DNA of 64,000 nucleotides, taken from contig LR134135.1 of assembly GCA_900635465.1 (NCBI GenBank), positions 3,844,001-3,908,000 on the forward strand, read 5' to 3'. Made by a program: the position numbers and the translations under genes. Below the pieces are notes generated by a model. The model searched no databases and was not told the DNA's origin. It saw only the letters and a list, made by a program, of their open reading frames with translations. The DNA comes from Lelliottia amnigena (GTDB taxonomy: Bacteria; Pseudomonadota; Gammaproteobacteria; Enterobacterales; Enterobacteriaceae). This document shows positions 50,306 to 60,558 of the stretch, in pieces. Positions within the stretch are counted from its first letter, which is position 1. Every line of letters begins with the position of its first letter.

Positions 50306-51176
50306 TTAACCTCCTCGACCCAGTAATGTCGCACCCAATAAACCGGCATCATGCCGGTAATGTGCCGGGCGCACGGCAACGTGATAGACCGGCGGGAGCT
50401 GCGCTAACGACTCAACGACCTGGGGTAAATACCCTTCGGCCAGCCCGATACTGCCACCCACAACGACCATCTGACAGTCGGTGACGGCTTTGACGTCGGC
50501 AATCAGTCGCGCCAGCGTCAGTGCGGAACGCGCAATAACGTCGCGGGCCTTGCTGATGGCCCTGCGCCGCATGGCTGAATATCGCTTTGGCATTCAACCC
50601 AGCCAGATCGCCCTGCGCCATCGCCGCAATACCCCGGCCAGAGGCGATAGCCTCCACGCACCCCGTCCGCCGCAACCACATACCGGCCCCTGCGGATCGG
50701 CAAGCGTGTGGCCCAGATGCCCGGCCAAACCACCCGATCCCGTTTGCAATAACCCGTTCAGCACCATGCCCCCGCCGACGCCGGTTGAGACGGTAATAAA
50801 AACATCTCTCTAAAGTCAATCTCCAGCGCGTGGTATTCCGCCCATGCCGCAGCCTGCGCATCGTTCACCGCCATGGCAGGCAGACCGGTGAGTGTTTCCA
50901 GCGTCTGTACCAGCGGGAAATGAAGCAGCCCGCCAAGATTAAGGGGGTTAATCGCCAGCAAAATACCTTCGCGAATAATGCCCGTCGAGGCGATGGCGAC
51001 GTGCGTTGCCTGCTTCATCAGCGGGGTCACCAGCTCCGTTAACGCAGCGACTAGCGCATCGGGCGTTTTGCTGGCGGGCGTGGGCATTTCGCGTCGCTCA
51101 CGAATTGTGCCAATGCGTTGTCGATCAGCGCGGCAGCGAGTTTTGTCCCGCCGATATCAATAGCCAGCGTCGTCAT
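50306..51176 (-). pseudogene. nanK: N-acetylmannosamine kinase, broken by four indels as sequenced
   Basis: A ROK-family kinase (290 residues when restored) for ManNAc. Start [17 protein letters not shown] at 51176. Frame changes: near 51103-51107 (TT for TTT), 50798-50802 (AAAAA for six A), 50669-50671 (one base missing in CGGCCGG on the minus strand) and 50549-50551 (an extra G). The zinc-type motif GPVCGCGRTGC and the ending [11 protein letters not shown] survive in their frames. Net loss of two bases from 873 gives the observed 871. The pattern of homopolymer indels looks like read error, but true decay cannot be excluded. nanE is not present between nanT and this gene. Confidence 0.8.
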
Positions 51177-52663
51177 TTCACCGCCTCACGTTCGCTTTTG
51201 ATGCTGCCTAAAGGAACAGCTCCGCTGAACGGTTTACCGTCAATCGCATCATGGGTGCGCAGTGCCTCAGGGCGGATCCAGCGCTGCACGCGAGACGGCA
51301 TTATCCCAGGCCAATCAGCAGGATGACAACAAACGTTAAGCCGAACGAGAGCGAACCGAGCGCGGTGCCCAGCTCCAGACGTTGCGCCAGCAGCGCACCA
51401 ATCACCGGCGCAATCGCCCCCACCCAACGCGCCGACGTTGTAGGTAAAGCCCAACCCCGCTGCACGCTGATCGGTATCGAAATAGCCGCCGATGAGCTTC
51501 GGCAGAATGCCGGAAATACCCTGCCCGAGCATCTGCTGGAAGAAGAGCAGAAAACCGAGTACCCAAATATTGGAACCGCCAATGGCGAAGACCGGAATGA
51601 TAAGGAGCTGCGAGGCCAGCAGGCTGCAAACGTATGCTTTGCGCGTCCCCAGCCAGTCGCCCAGGAAACCACCAACACAGCAGCCAAACCGCTGCACCAA
51701 ATCCGCTGAAGAACAGCACACGCGCCACCATCGCCGGATCGTAAGCCAGATCCGTTTTCAGATAGGTCGGCAGCAGCGCCTGAATCGGCCATGAATAGAG
51801 GAACGCAACAGCACGACCACCATCAGCGTCACGCCCGTTGGCCAGCGCTTACCGCTGCTTTGCACCATAAAGCTGATAAACACAAAGGCGCACAGCAGGC
51901 CGAGGATCATCACCAGACCGGCATTGTTTAGCTCTCCAGCAAAACAGAACCACAGCGCCGTGCCCGCGAAGAGCGTCATGACAATATTTATCACCCGATG
52001 TTTGCCACGATAGAGAATATCCACCATCGTGCGCACGGGCGCTTTGCCTTCGTGCTTCGCTTTCCAGTCTTCCGCTTCCGGAATATTTTTACGCAACCAC
52101 AGAGCAAAAATGATCGGCAGAATGCCGATAAAGAACAGCGCGCGCCAGCCCCAGACGGGTACGACGAGGCTGTAGATCTGCGCCGCGATAACGGCCCCCA
52201 CAGAGAAACCGGAGATCAAAAAGCCGCTGGCTTTGTTACGCAGATGCTTGGGCCAACTTTCGATCACGTAGGTGGCGCTCGAGCCATATTCGCCTGCCAT
52301 TCCCATGCCGATCACCATGCGGGCAATAAACATCGTGATGTAGCCCGGCGCAAAACCGCACGCCAGCGTCCCACAGGAAAACAGCACGATACTGGTGATC
52401 ATCGCCAGTTTTCGCCCGTAGCGATCGCCCATAGCGCCAAGCAGCAAGCCGCCAAACCATCGGGAGATAAAGGCGGCGGATATCAGGCTGGCCGCCTCGA
52501 CCGTTGTCAGTCCGAACTCCGTTTTAACTTCCGTTAACACCAGCGCTATCAATACAAAATCGAAACCATCCAGCAGATATCCCAACCACGCGGCGGAGAA
52601 GGCACGCCACTGGGGGCGGCTGAGATGGCGGTACCACGGGATGCTTTGGGTAGGAATACGCAT
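51173..52663 (-). pseudogene. nanT: Sialic acid transporter NanT, broken by four indels as sequenced
   Basis: A major facilitator sialate:H+ symporter with 496 residues, equal to E. coli, because two gains and two losses cancel. The first 285 residues are intact ([13 protein letters not shown] to TLMVVVL). Frame changes lie near 51806-51808 (AA for AAA), 51686-51688 (AAA for AA), 51417-51421 (five C for four) and 51305-51307 (CCC for CCCC). The MFS signature [10 protein letters not shown] is present. It overlaps nanK by four bases (ATGA). Single-base homopolymer changes suggest read errors. Confidence 0.82.
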
Positions 52664-52697
52664 TTAACTCTCCCGACGCTCTGTTTTTGTCTGTTTA

Positions 52698-52722
52698 GCC
52701 CAGCGGCAATGCGCCGCCGGGC
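52698..52722. repeat. REP-like palindrome between nanA and nanT
   Basis: GCCCAGCGGC-AATGC-GCCGCCGGGC is an imperfect 10-pair GC-rich stem in the 65-base nanA-nanT gap. It resembles enteric REP elements and may stabilise the nanA part of the message, giving more NanA than NanT. Confidence 0.55.
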
Positions 52723-52728
52723 AACGCA

Positions 52729-53621
52729 CTACGCCTTCTCAACCATCAATTGTTTCGCCAGCGCTTTTAGCTCAGGCAAATATTGTTCAGCCACCGGTGC
52801 AAAGGGTTTGCGACATAGCGGGACGGAGACCACATCCATGTAATGCAGAACCATTTTCAGGCCACGGAATACGCCGGTTTTTATCAGCAGATCGATAACT
52901 TTATTGCACTCACTTTGCAGGTGCTGGGCCGTCGCGTTGTCACCCTCGCGGACAGCTTTGGCGATGGCCTGGTAGCGCCAGCCCATAATGTTGTACGTGC
53001 TGCCGATACCGCCATCAGCGCCTGCCAGCAAACCTGAAGCGAAGATCTCGTCATAGCCGTTATAGAGCACCAGATCCGGATGCGCGCGGCGGATCTGTTC
53101 CATCTGGAAGAGATCGCCCGACGTTGCTTCAGCGCGCCAACGCCCGGCAGCGTCACCAGGGTGTTGATCTGATCAAGCGTCAGCTTCACGCCGCTCAGCG
53201 CCGGAATGTTGTACACCACCATCGGCAAACCATTCGAAGAATCAATAATTGCACGGTAGTGGTCGCAATGTTCTTCAAAGCTGAAGGGATAGTAAAACGG
53301 TGTGACGGCTGACACAGCGTCAAACCCAAAACGGCTGGCAGACGCCGCTAACTGCTGGCTTTCCGCCGTGCTTACGCAGCCGACATGCGCGATTAACGTG
53401 ATTTTGCCTTTCGCCTCTTCCGCCACGATTTCGAGAACCTGTTCGCGCTCGGAAAGGCTTTGTACAAAGGCTTCGCCGGTTGAACCGCCGACGTACAGAC
53501 CGTCGATCCCCTGCTGAATATTGAACTGCACCAGACGACGTAAGCTCTCTTTATCGAGTGCCTGCTGATTGTTGAATGGAGTCAGGAGTGCGGCCATCAC
53601 GCCACGTAATTGCTTTGCCAT
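52729..53621 (-). CDS. nanA: N-acetylneuraminate lyase (frameshifted as sequenced)
   Basis: A class I aldolase (297 residues restored) that splits sialic acid into ManNAc and pyruvate. Start [16 protein letters not shown]; substrate loop [11 protein letters not shown]; Tyr in [10 protein letters not shown]; Schiff-base Lys in GVGALKQ. The frame changes two codons after that Lys at 53124-53125 (TT for TTT), then continues [16 protein letters not shown] to LMVEKA. The span of 893 bases is one short of 894. First gene of nanATKQ, with a NanR operator just upstream. Confidence 0.9.
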
Positions 53622-53655
53622 AGATACCTCAGTGTGTTTTGGTCTACTTAATTGA

Positions 53656-53678
53656 TATACCTTTATACCTGTTATACC
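53656..53678 (-). promoter_or_regulatory. NanR operator upstream of nanA
   Basis: On the minus strand three direct copies of GGTATA occur as GGTATAACAGGTATAAAGG plus TATA, 8-9 bases apart, 35 bases before the nanA start. This is the known NanR-binding arrangement of E. coli, relieved by N-acetylneuraminate. It indicates that the cluster is still wired for sialic acid control. Confidence 0.9.
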
Positions 53679-53741
53679 AGAACAAATAAGCAGCACTGCA
53701 TACAGAACGCTTATAATGCGATCTGCTTCACTAAAGGATCG

Positions 53742-54525
53742 TTATTTCTTCTTTTTGGATCCCTGGCCGAACGCGTGCCAGGTGGCGGAAACACTGTTGA
53801 GATGGGATTGAAGCGCCCGATCGGCTTCATCGGGATCGTGTCGGCGGATCGCATCGACAATCGCAATATGCTGGCGATAGCTGACGTTATTGTGCTCGTA
53901 GAGTTCGGCGTCGGAGACTTTTGGACGGGCCGCGATCAGCCAATCCAGCAGCGCTACGTGGATCGCCATAAAGATGGGATTACCGGGGATCTCCGCCAGC
54001 ACGCGGTGAAAATCGACATCGGATCGGATAAATAGCGCATTGTCACTGAGTGACTGACTGTTGATTTCGAGCGCCTTTGACAAGCTTTCAACCTGCTCAT
54101 CCGTGGCGTATTCCGCCGCATAGCGCACCAGGCTGGATTCAAAAAACAGCCGTAGCTGCTCAAAGTGGGTAATCCCGCCGGGTTGCGTGAGGAAATCTTT
54201 CGCCATGCCGGAGAGTTCACCGATGATGGTGTCGGCAGAAGGCATGGAAACGCGCGCGCGCTCCACCATTGTTAATCTGCACCAGCCCTTTGCGTTTTAA
54301 GGCGGCCAGCGCTTCACGCACGGATGGACGCCCAACGTTGAAGAACTCCATCAGTTCACGCTCTGACGGGAGTTGTTCTCCCTGCGCAAACTCCTGCCGG
54401 CGAATCATTTGCTCCAGTTCTTCTTCGACCATTTCGGAGAGTTTTTTACGCGCCAGCGGACGACGACGCAAACTGCGACCCACGGTTTCGGTTGAATTTT
54501 CCGCTTGAAGATCAGTTGGTTTCAT
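53742..54525 (-). CDS. nanR: Sialic acid-responsive repressor NanR (frameshifted as sequenced)
   Basis: A GntR/FadR regulator of about 260 residues. The winged helix ([22 protein letters not shown]) is in the first frame from [10 protein letters not shown]; the ligand-binding FCD domain ([15 protein letters not shown]) is in the second. The change lies at 54262-54266, where an extra G in GGTGGAGCG breaks Asn-Gly-Glu-Arg-Ala-Arg. The span of 784 bases is 261 codons plus one. It is upstream of and co-directional with nanA. E. coli dcuD is absent between it and sspB. Confidence 0.9.
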
Positions 54526-54610
54526 AAAAACTCGGGTCAGAAGAGTGACAATCAGTGACAACGATTTATCATATCATAGGATTTTTAGCGTAGCGAAAAT
54601 CCCTGGATAG

Positions 54611-54637
54611 CAAAACAGGCCCAAGGGGCCTGTTTGA
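54611..54637 (-). terminator. Terminator after sspAB
   Basis: AAACAGGCCC-CTT-GGGCCTGTTTT on the minus strand is a strong stem with a short T run at the sspB stop. It isolates sspAB from nanR. Confidence 0.85.
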
Positions 54638-55135
54638 TTATTTCACAACACGTAACGCTGGGCGACCACCGCGCGGCGGCGGATCGTCATCCGGATCGTT
54701 GTCATTGTCATGATCGGGCTTATCGCCATCGATAACGGACATGACCGTTTCGCTTTCGCTACCGGTAGAGCCGTCTTCATCGTTGAGGCGGGCGACGTCT
54801 TCATCATAAGCCGCTTCCGGCTCAAACATCGTACCCGCGCCGTTTTCACGCGCATAGACCGCCAGTACGGCTGCCAGTGGCACAGAAACCTGACGCGGTA
54901 CACCGCCGAAGCGGGCGTTGAAGCTCACTTCGTCGTTGGACAGCTCAAGATTACCGACCGCACGCGGAGCAATATTCAACACGATTTGCCCGTCGCGCGC
55001 GTATTCCATCGGAACTTGCACACCCGGCAACGTCACATCCACCACCAGGTGCGGCGTCAGCTGGTTGTCCAGCAGCCATTCATAGAAGGCGCGCAGCAGA
55101 TACGGACGGCGTGGAGACAGCTGTGACATTTCCAC
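54638..55135 (-). CDS. sspB: ClpXP protease specificity-enhancing factor SspB
   Basis: 165 residues; SspB binds the ssrA tag and tethers substrates to ClpX. The globular part is conserved (RRPYLLRAFYEWLLDNQ), the tail is an acidic linker, and the ClpX-binding tail ends GGRPALRVVK. The start is a GTG at 55135 with GAGG nine bases upstream; an ATG two codons later is less well spaced. It starts 5 bases after the sspA stop. Confidence 0.95.
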   Translation of the reverse strand: MEMSQLSPRRPYLLRAFYEWLLDNQLTPHLVVDVTLPGVQVPMEYARDGQIVLNIAPRAVGNLELSNDEVSFNARFGGVPRQVSVPLAAVLAVYARENGAGTMFEPEAAYDEDVARLNDEDGSTGSESETVMSVIDGDKPDHDNDNDPDDDPPPRGGRPALRVVK

Positions 55136-55140
55136 AATCG

Positions 55141-55779
55141 TTAACCTCGGCCAAGACGCATTTCGCGTTCCGGCTCTGTCAGGGAGGCGAGGAAAGAATC
55201 ACGCTCAAACACCCGAGTCATATAGCCTTTCAGCTCTTTCGCACCCGGACCGCTAAATTCTACGCCCAGAGACTGCAGGCGCCATAACAGCGGAGCCAGA
55301 TAGCAATCGACCAGACTGAACTCATCGCTCAGGAAGAATGGTTTTTGACCAAACACCGGGGCGATCGCCAGCAGTTCTTCACGCAGTTGCTTACGAGCAG
55401 CATCCGCTTCAGAAGAGGAACCGTTGGCGATAACGTTCATCAGCGTGTACCAGTCTTTCTCGATACGCTGCATATACAGGCGGCTTTCGCCACGCGCAAC
55501 CGGGTAAACCGGCATCAGCGGCGGATGAGGGAAACGCTCATCCAGATATTCCATAATGATGCGGGATTCCCACAGGGTCAGCTCGCGATCCACTAGCGTT
55601 GGTACGCTCTGGTTCGGGTTGAGATCGATCAGATCCTGAGGCGGGTTATCCTTTTCCACATGCTCGATCTCAAAACTGACACCCTTCTCGGCCAGCACGA
55701 TACGAACCTGATGGCTATAAATGTCAGTAGGACCAGAAAACAGCGTCATTACCGAACGTTTGTTGGCAGCGACAGCCAT
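55141..55779 (-). CDS. sspA: Stringent starvation protein A
   Basis: 212 residues of the GST fold without GST activity. SspA binds RNA polymerase, lowers H-NS in stationary phase and aids acid tolerance; it is also needed for phage P1 late genes. Start MAVAANKRSVMTLFSG; GST N-domain then helical C-domain. First gene of sspAB. Confidence 0.96.
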   Translation of the reverse strand: MAVAANKRSVMTLFSGPTDIYSHQVRIVLAEKGVSFEIEHVEKDNPPQDLIDLNPNQSVPTLVDRELTLWESRIIMEYLDERFPHPPLMPVYPVARGESRLYMQRIEKDWYTLMNVIANGSSSEADAARKQLREELLAIAPVFGQKPFFLSDEFSLVDCYLAPLLWRLQSLGVEFSGPGAKELKGYMTRVFERDSFLASLTEPEREMRLGRG

Positions 55780-56089
55780 GAAAACCTCCAGGTATATTCA
55801 GAATAGTACTGCTACTAGCCACGATGGCTAGCCAGATGATTTGTCACCCATCCCAGAGAACAACCGATTTGTGCATAAATTGAACAAAAATCGAGGGTTC
55901 GCCGACATTTGGGCAGAAAATTGGATGATAGTTTACCAGATTTTGCAGGGTTTGTGGTGAGGGGATTCTGGAAATGCTGAAAAAGAACTGAGAATCAAAT
56001 AAATACTGTGGATAACATTAACATTATCCATAAAAAAAACCCGCCGAAGCGGGTTTTTCGCCAATCCTTCTGCCAAGGCAGAAAAAAGA
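55780..56089. promoter_or_regulatory. rpsI-sspA intergenic region
   Basis: 310 bases holding the rpsI terminator at the right end and the sspA promoter. A small palindrome TAGCCACGATGGCTA lies at 55817-55831, about 40 bases before the sspA start. The stretch 55860-56030 is AT-rich; I see no gene in it. Confidence 0.5.
56032..56058 (-). terminator. Terminator after rplM-rpsI
   Basis: On the minus strand AACCCGC-TTCG-GCGGGTT with a following run of T, about 30 bases after the rpsI stop. It ends the rplM-rpsI message before sspA. Confidence 0.88.
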
Positions 56090-56485
<396 letters not shown>

Positions 56486-56497
56486 CTATAATCCCGA

Positions 56498-57013
<516 letters not shown>

Positions 57014-57215
57014 CTACCCCTTCGAATAGCCTATGCCGGCACATAGAAAGTTTTGGGAAAAAAACCTTCTCGTAACGTGGGGTCGCAAGATTATAGAGAA
57101 GTCAGGGTCAAAGATCGACCCCTAAATGTGATTAGTCGCAAGGTTTTCCGGTAAGCGGCCAGTTTTGTCGAATGCGTTCTCTGACAACACCTTTCACACC
57201 GTTAAAAACCATGCG

Positions 57216-58340
57216 CTAGGGCATGTGAGCACGCTTCAAATACTCTTCGCTTTGCATTTCCTGCAAACGTGACAAACAGCGCTGGAATTCAAATTTCAGC
57301 CGCTCGCCCTGGTAAATTTCATATAACGGCACTTCCGCGCTGACCACCAGTTTGACGTGGCGCTCGTAAAACTCATCCACCAGTGCAATGAAACGGCGGG
57401 CTTCGCTCTCCATCAGCGGCGTCATCACCGGAACATCAGATAGCATCACGGTGTGGAACAGACGCGAGAGTGCAATGTAATCGTGCTGGCTGCGGGCATC
57501 TACACACAGCGTCGCAAAGGACACGGCCAAAGTTTGGTTTTCCACCCCAAGGGTTTGCAATGGGCGGTGATTGATTTCCAGTTCAGGCGATGTATCACGC
57601 TTAGCACCCGCCAGCGCGAGCCACAGTTTATCCATTTGGCCCTGGGTCTGCTCGTTCAAAGGAGACAGCCAGAGATGCGCCTGGGTCAGCGTGCGCAGAC
57701 GGTAATCCACACCCGCATCCACATTCATGATGTCGCAGTGTTCTTTAATCGCATCGATTGCAGGTAAGAAGCGCGCGCGTTGTAGACCGTTACGGTACAG
57801 ATCGTCTGGCGGAATATTCGACGTCGCCACCAGCGTAATGCCACCCGCGAAAAGGGCTTTCATCAGGCCGCCAAGCAGCATGGCGTCGGTGATATCTGAG
57901 ACAAAAAACTCATCAAAGCACAGGACGTCGGTTTCCGCTTTAAAACGGTCGGCGACAATTTCCAGCGGATCGCTGTGGCCTTGCAGCGCCGTGAGTTCTT
58001 CATGCACGCGCAGCATAAAGCGGTGGAAGTGCAAACGCTGCTTCCGCGTGCCGGGCAGGCTTTGATAAAACATATCCATTAGCCAGGTTTTGCCCCGCCC
58101 CACACCGCCCCACATATATAAGCCGCGAATCGGGGGAGCCGTCTGCGGCTCTTTTTTCCCCAACAGTCGCCCAAACGCGGCTTTCAGCCCGCTGGTTTGC
58201 GCCGTTTCAGTGGGTTCGGTCGTCAATTTTTGATAGATAGAATTCAGGCGATTTACCGCGTCGCGCTGCACATCATCTGGCTGGTGAGTGCCCTCGTCCA
58301 GGGCTTGTTGGTAACGCGATGTTGGAGACAGGCTTTGCAT
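57216..58340 (-). CDS. zapE: Cell division ATPase ZapE
   Basis: 374 residues, AFG1-like AAA ATPase with Walker A GGVGRGKTWLMDMF and Walker B VLCFDEFFVSD. ZapE acts on the FtsZ ring late in division under anaerobic or hot growth. Length and sequence match E. coli YhcM. Divergent from zapG. Confidence 0.96.
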   Translation of the reverse strand: MQSLSPTSRYQQALDEGTHQPDDVQRDAVNRLNSIYQKLTTEPTETAQTSGLKAAFGRLLGKKEPQTAPPIRGLYMWGGVGRGKTWLMDMFYQSLPGTRKQRLHFHRFMLRVHEELTALQGHSDPLEIVADRFKAETDVLCFDEFFVSDITDAMLLGGLMKALFAGGITLVATSNIPPDDLYRNGLQRARFLPAIDAIKEHCDIMNVDAGVDYRLRTLTQAHLWLSPLNEQTQGQMDKLWLALAGAKRDTSPELEINHRPLQTLGVENQTLAVSFATLCVDARSQHDYIALSRLFHTVMLSDVPVMTPLMESEARRFIALVDEFYERHVKLVVSAEVPLYEIYQGERLKFEFQRCLSRLQEMQSEEYLKRAHMP

Positions 58341-58529
58341 GATCTTGTTGTTATTCCTTCAATTAATCCTCGCCAGCATGCTCAACTGGTGAAAAAAAGG
58401 CCGTTCTACAGTACGCGATGATACGTCAGGATTCCACTTCTGAAGAAATAGCGGTTATAGTGGCATAATCAGGCACAGGCAGGAGCCGCGCCAATACCCT
58501 ACGGAACCACAAGACAACGGGAGAAGTTC

Positions 58530-58928
58530 ATGACCTGGGAATATGCGCTAATTGGTTTAGTCGTCGGCATCGCAATCGGTGCTGTAGCCATGCGTTTCGG
58601 TAATCGCAAATTGCGTCAGCAACAGTCGTTACAATACGAACTGGAAAAAAACAAAGCCGAACTGGAAGAGTATCGTGAAGAGCTGGTCAGCCACTTTGCC
58701 CGTAGCGCCGAGCTGCTGGACAACATGGCCGATGACTATCGCCAGCTGTACCAACATATGGCAAAAAGCTCCAGCAATCTGCTGCCGGAGATGGGCGCTG
58801 AAAGCAACCCGTTCCGCAACCGTCTGGCTGAGTCCGAAGCCAGCAACGACCAGGTTCCAGTGCAGATGCCGCGTGATTATTCAGACGGTGCTTCCGGCCT
58901 GCTGCGCGGTGGTGTAAAACGCGATTAA
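58530..58928 (+). CDS. zapG: Inner-membrane Z-ring/elongation factor ZapG (YhcB)
   Basis: 132 residues: one TM helix (about 4-22), then a coiled coil (ELEKNKAELEEYREELVSHF) and a disordered tail. YhcB/ZapG joins envelope growth, division and phospholipid supply. Preceded by ACGGGAGAAG and followed by a hairpin at 58950-58972. Confidence 0.94.
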   Translation: MTWEYALIGLVVGIAIGAVAMRFGNRKLRQQQSLQYELEKNKAELEEYREELVSHFARSAELLDNMADDYRQLYQHMAKSSSNLLPEMGAESNPFRNRLAESEASNDQVPVQMPRDYSDGASGLLRGGVKRD

Positions 58929-58949
58929 TCGCACATCTCCAATATATTT

Positions 58950-58972
58950 TACGGGCGCAGCCCTTGCGCCCG
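58950..58972 (+). terminator. Terminator after zapG
   Basis: ACGGGCGCA ... TGCGCCCGT forms a nine-pair stem followed by CCTTTCTTTCCCTT. It separates zapG from degQ. Confidence 0.75.
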
Positions 58973-59099
58973 TCCTTTCTTTCCCTTCCCAGCTATTATT
59001 TAGTCAATTACCTCATTGTTCAGTGGTTTAAAATTCAATAACATCAAACTGTTTTTGGGCCGTTTTTCCCTTTATTCCAGGTTATGAGAGCCAGCATCA

Positions 59100-60467
59100 A
59101 TGAAGAAAAAAAACCAGCTGTTAAGCGCTATCGCGTTAAGTGTCGGGTTATCTCTCACGGCGTCATGGCCTGCGACTGCGGCCCTGCCTTCACAGGTGCC
59201 TGGTGAGGCAGCTATTCCAAGCCTTGCGCCAATGCTTGAAAAAGTGTTGCCGGCGGTGGTCAGCATCAAGGTTGAGGGCACGGCGGCGCAGAGCCAACGT
59301 ATACCCGAAGAGCTTAAAAAATATTTTGGTGAAGAGGGGCCCGATCAGCCAACCCAGCCGTTTGAAGGGCTAGGCTCCGGAGTGGTGATTGACGCGGCGA
59401 AGGGCTACGTGCTGACGAACAATCACGTTATCAGCCAGGCCGATAAAATCAGTGTGCAGATGAACGATGGTCGCGAGTTTGATGCCAAACTGATTGGCAG
59501 CGACGATCAAAGTGATATCGCGCTACTGCAAATCCAAAATCCCAGCAAGCTGACGCAAATTGTTATCGCGGATTCCGACAAACTCCGCGTCGGTGATTTT
59601 GCTGTCGCCGTGGGTAACCCTTTCGGTCTGGGCCAGACGGCGACCTCCGGGATTATCTCCGCATTGGGTCGTAGCGGTCTGAATCTCGAAGGCCTGGAGA
59701 ACTTCATCCAGACTGATGCCTCCATTAACCGCGGCAATTCCGGCGGCGCGTTGCTGAATCTCAACGGTGAGCTGATTGGTATCAACACCGCGATCCTCGC
59801 GCCCGGTGGCGGCAGCGTCGGGATCGGCTTTGCGATCCCCAGCAATATGGCCAAAATCCTGTCGCAGCAGCTGATTGAATCAGGCGAGGTGAAGCGCGGG
59901 CTGCTGGGAATTAAAGGCATGGAAATGAGCGCTGACATCGCAAAAGCCTTTAATCTCGACGTGCAGCGCGGTGCATTTGTCAGTGAAGTTCTGCCGAACT
60001 CCGGCTCCGCAAAAGCGGGGGTGAAATCGGGTGATATCATCGTTAGCCTCAACGGTAAACCGCTGAGCAGCTTCGCTGAATTACGCTCCCGTGTTGCCAC
60101 CACGGAGCCCGGGACGAAGGTGAAACTTGGGCTGCTGCGCGATGGCAAGCCGCTGGAAGTCGAAGTCACACTGGATAAGAGCACCTCATCATCGGCCAGT
60201 GCTGAACTGATCGCCCCTGCACTGCAAGGCGCGGCGCTCAGCGATGGGCAGCTTAAAGACGGTACCAAAGGTATTTCTATCGAGAGCGTCGAAAAGAGCA
60301 GTCCCGCCGCACAGGCAGGCCTGCATCAGGATGACGTCATTATCGGTGTTAACCGTAACCGTGTTCAGTCGATCGCAGAGATGCGTAAGGTCCTGGAAAG
60401 CAAGCCAGCCGTGATTGCGCTGCAAATCGTCCGTGGCAACGATACGCTCTACATCCTGTTACGCTAA
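59100..60467 (+). CDS. degQ: Periplasmic serine protease DegQ
   Basis: 455 residues, HtrA family. A signal peptide (about 1-27, ATA-A) is followed by the trypsin-like domain with catalytic His (LTNNHVI), Asp (SDIALLQI) and Ser (RGNSGGALL), then two PDZ domains. DegQ cleaves and chaperones misfolded periplasmic proteins. It lies upstream of degS in the same order as E. coli, separated by a long hairpin. Confidence 0.97.
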   Translation: MKKKNQLLSAIALSVGLSLTASWPATAALPSQVPGEAAIPSLAPMLEKVLPAVVSIKVEGTAAQSQRIPEELKKYFGEEGPDQPTQPFEGLGSGVVIDAAKGYVLTNNHVISQADKISVQMNDGREFDAKLIGSDDQSDIALLQIQNPSKLTQIVIADSDKLRVGDFAVAVGNPFGLGQTATSGIISALGRSGLNLEGLENFIQTDASINRGNSGGALLNLNGELIGINTAILAPGGGSVGIGFAIPSNMAKILSQQLIESGEVKRGLLGIKGMEMSADIAKAFNLDVQRGAFVSEVLPNSGSAKAGVKSGDIIVSLNGKPLSSFAELRSRVATTEPGTKVKLGLLRDGKPLEVEVTLDKSTSSSASAELIAPALQGAALSDGQLKDGTKGISIESVEKSSPAAQAGLHQDDVIIGVNRNRVQSIAEMRKVLESKPAVIALQIVRGNDTLYILLR

Positions 60468-60477
60468 GCATTCGCTC

Positions 60478-60511
60478 ATCCGGACATCACCGCTGCATGT
60501 GATGTCCGGAT
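60478..60511 (+). repeat. Long perfect palindrome between degQ and degS
   Basis: ATCCGGACATCAC and GTGATGTCCGGAT form a 13-pair perfect stem around an eight-base loop ten bases past the degQ stop. No T run follows. The CCGGA arms resemble REP-type ends, but no partner copy is adjacent. Confidence 0.6.
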
Positions 60512-60558
60512 AAGTCATGCTATGCTGCATCCGTCCCTTAATTAATGACGCCCGCATC

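Noticed and set aside
54217..54525. Short stand-alone GntR-type DNA-binding protein
   Set aside because: The abrupt end follows an extra G; the ligand-binding half of NanR continues at once in another frame.
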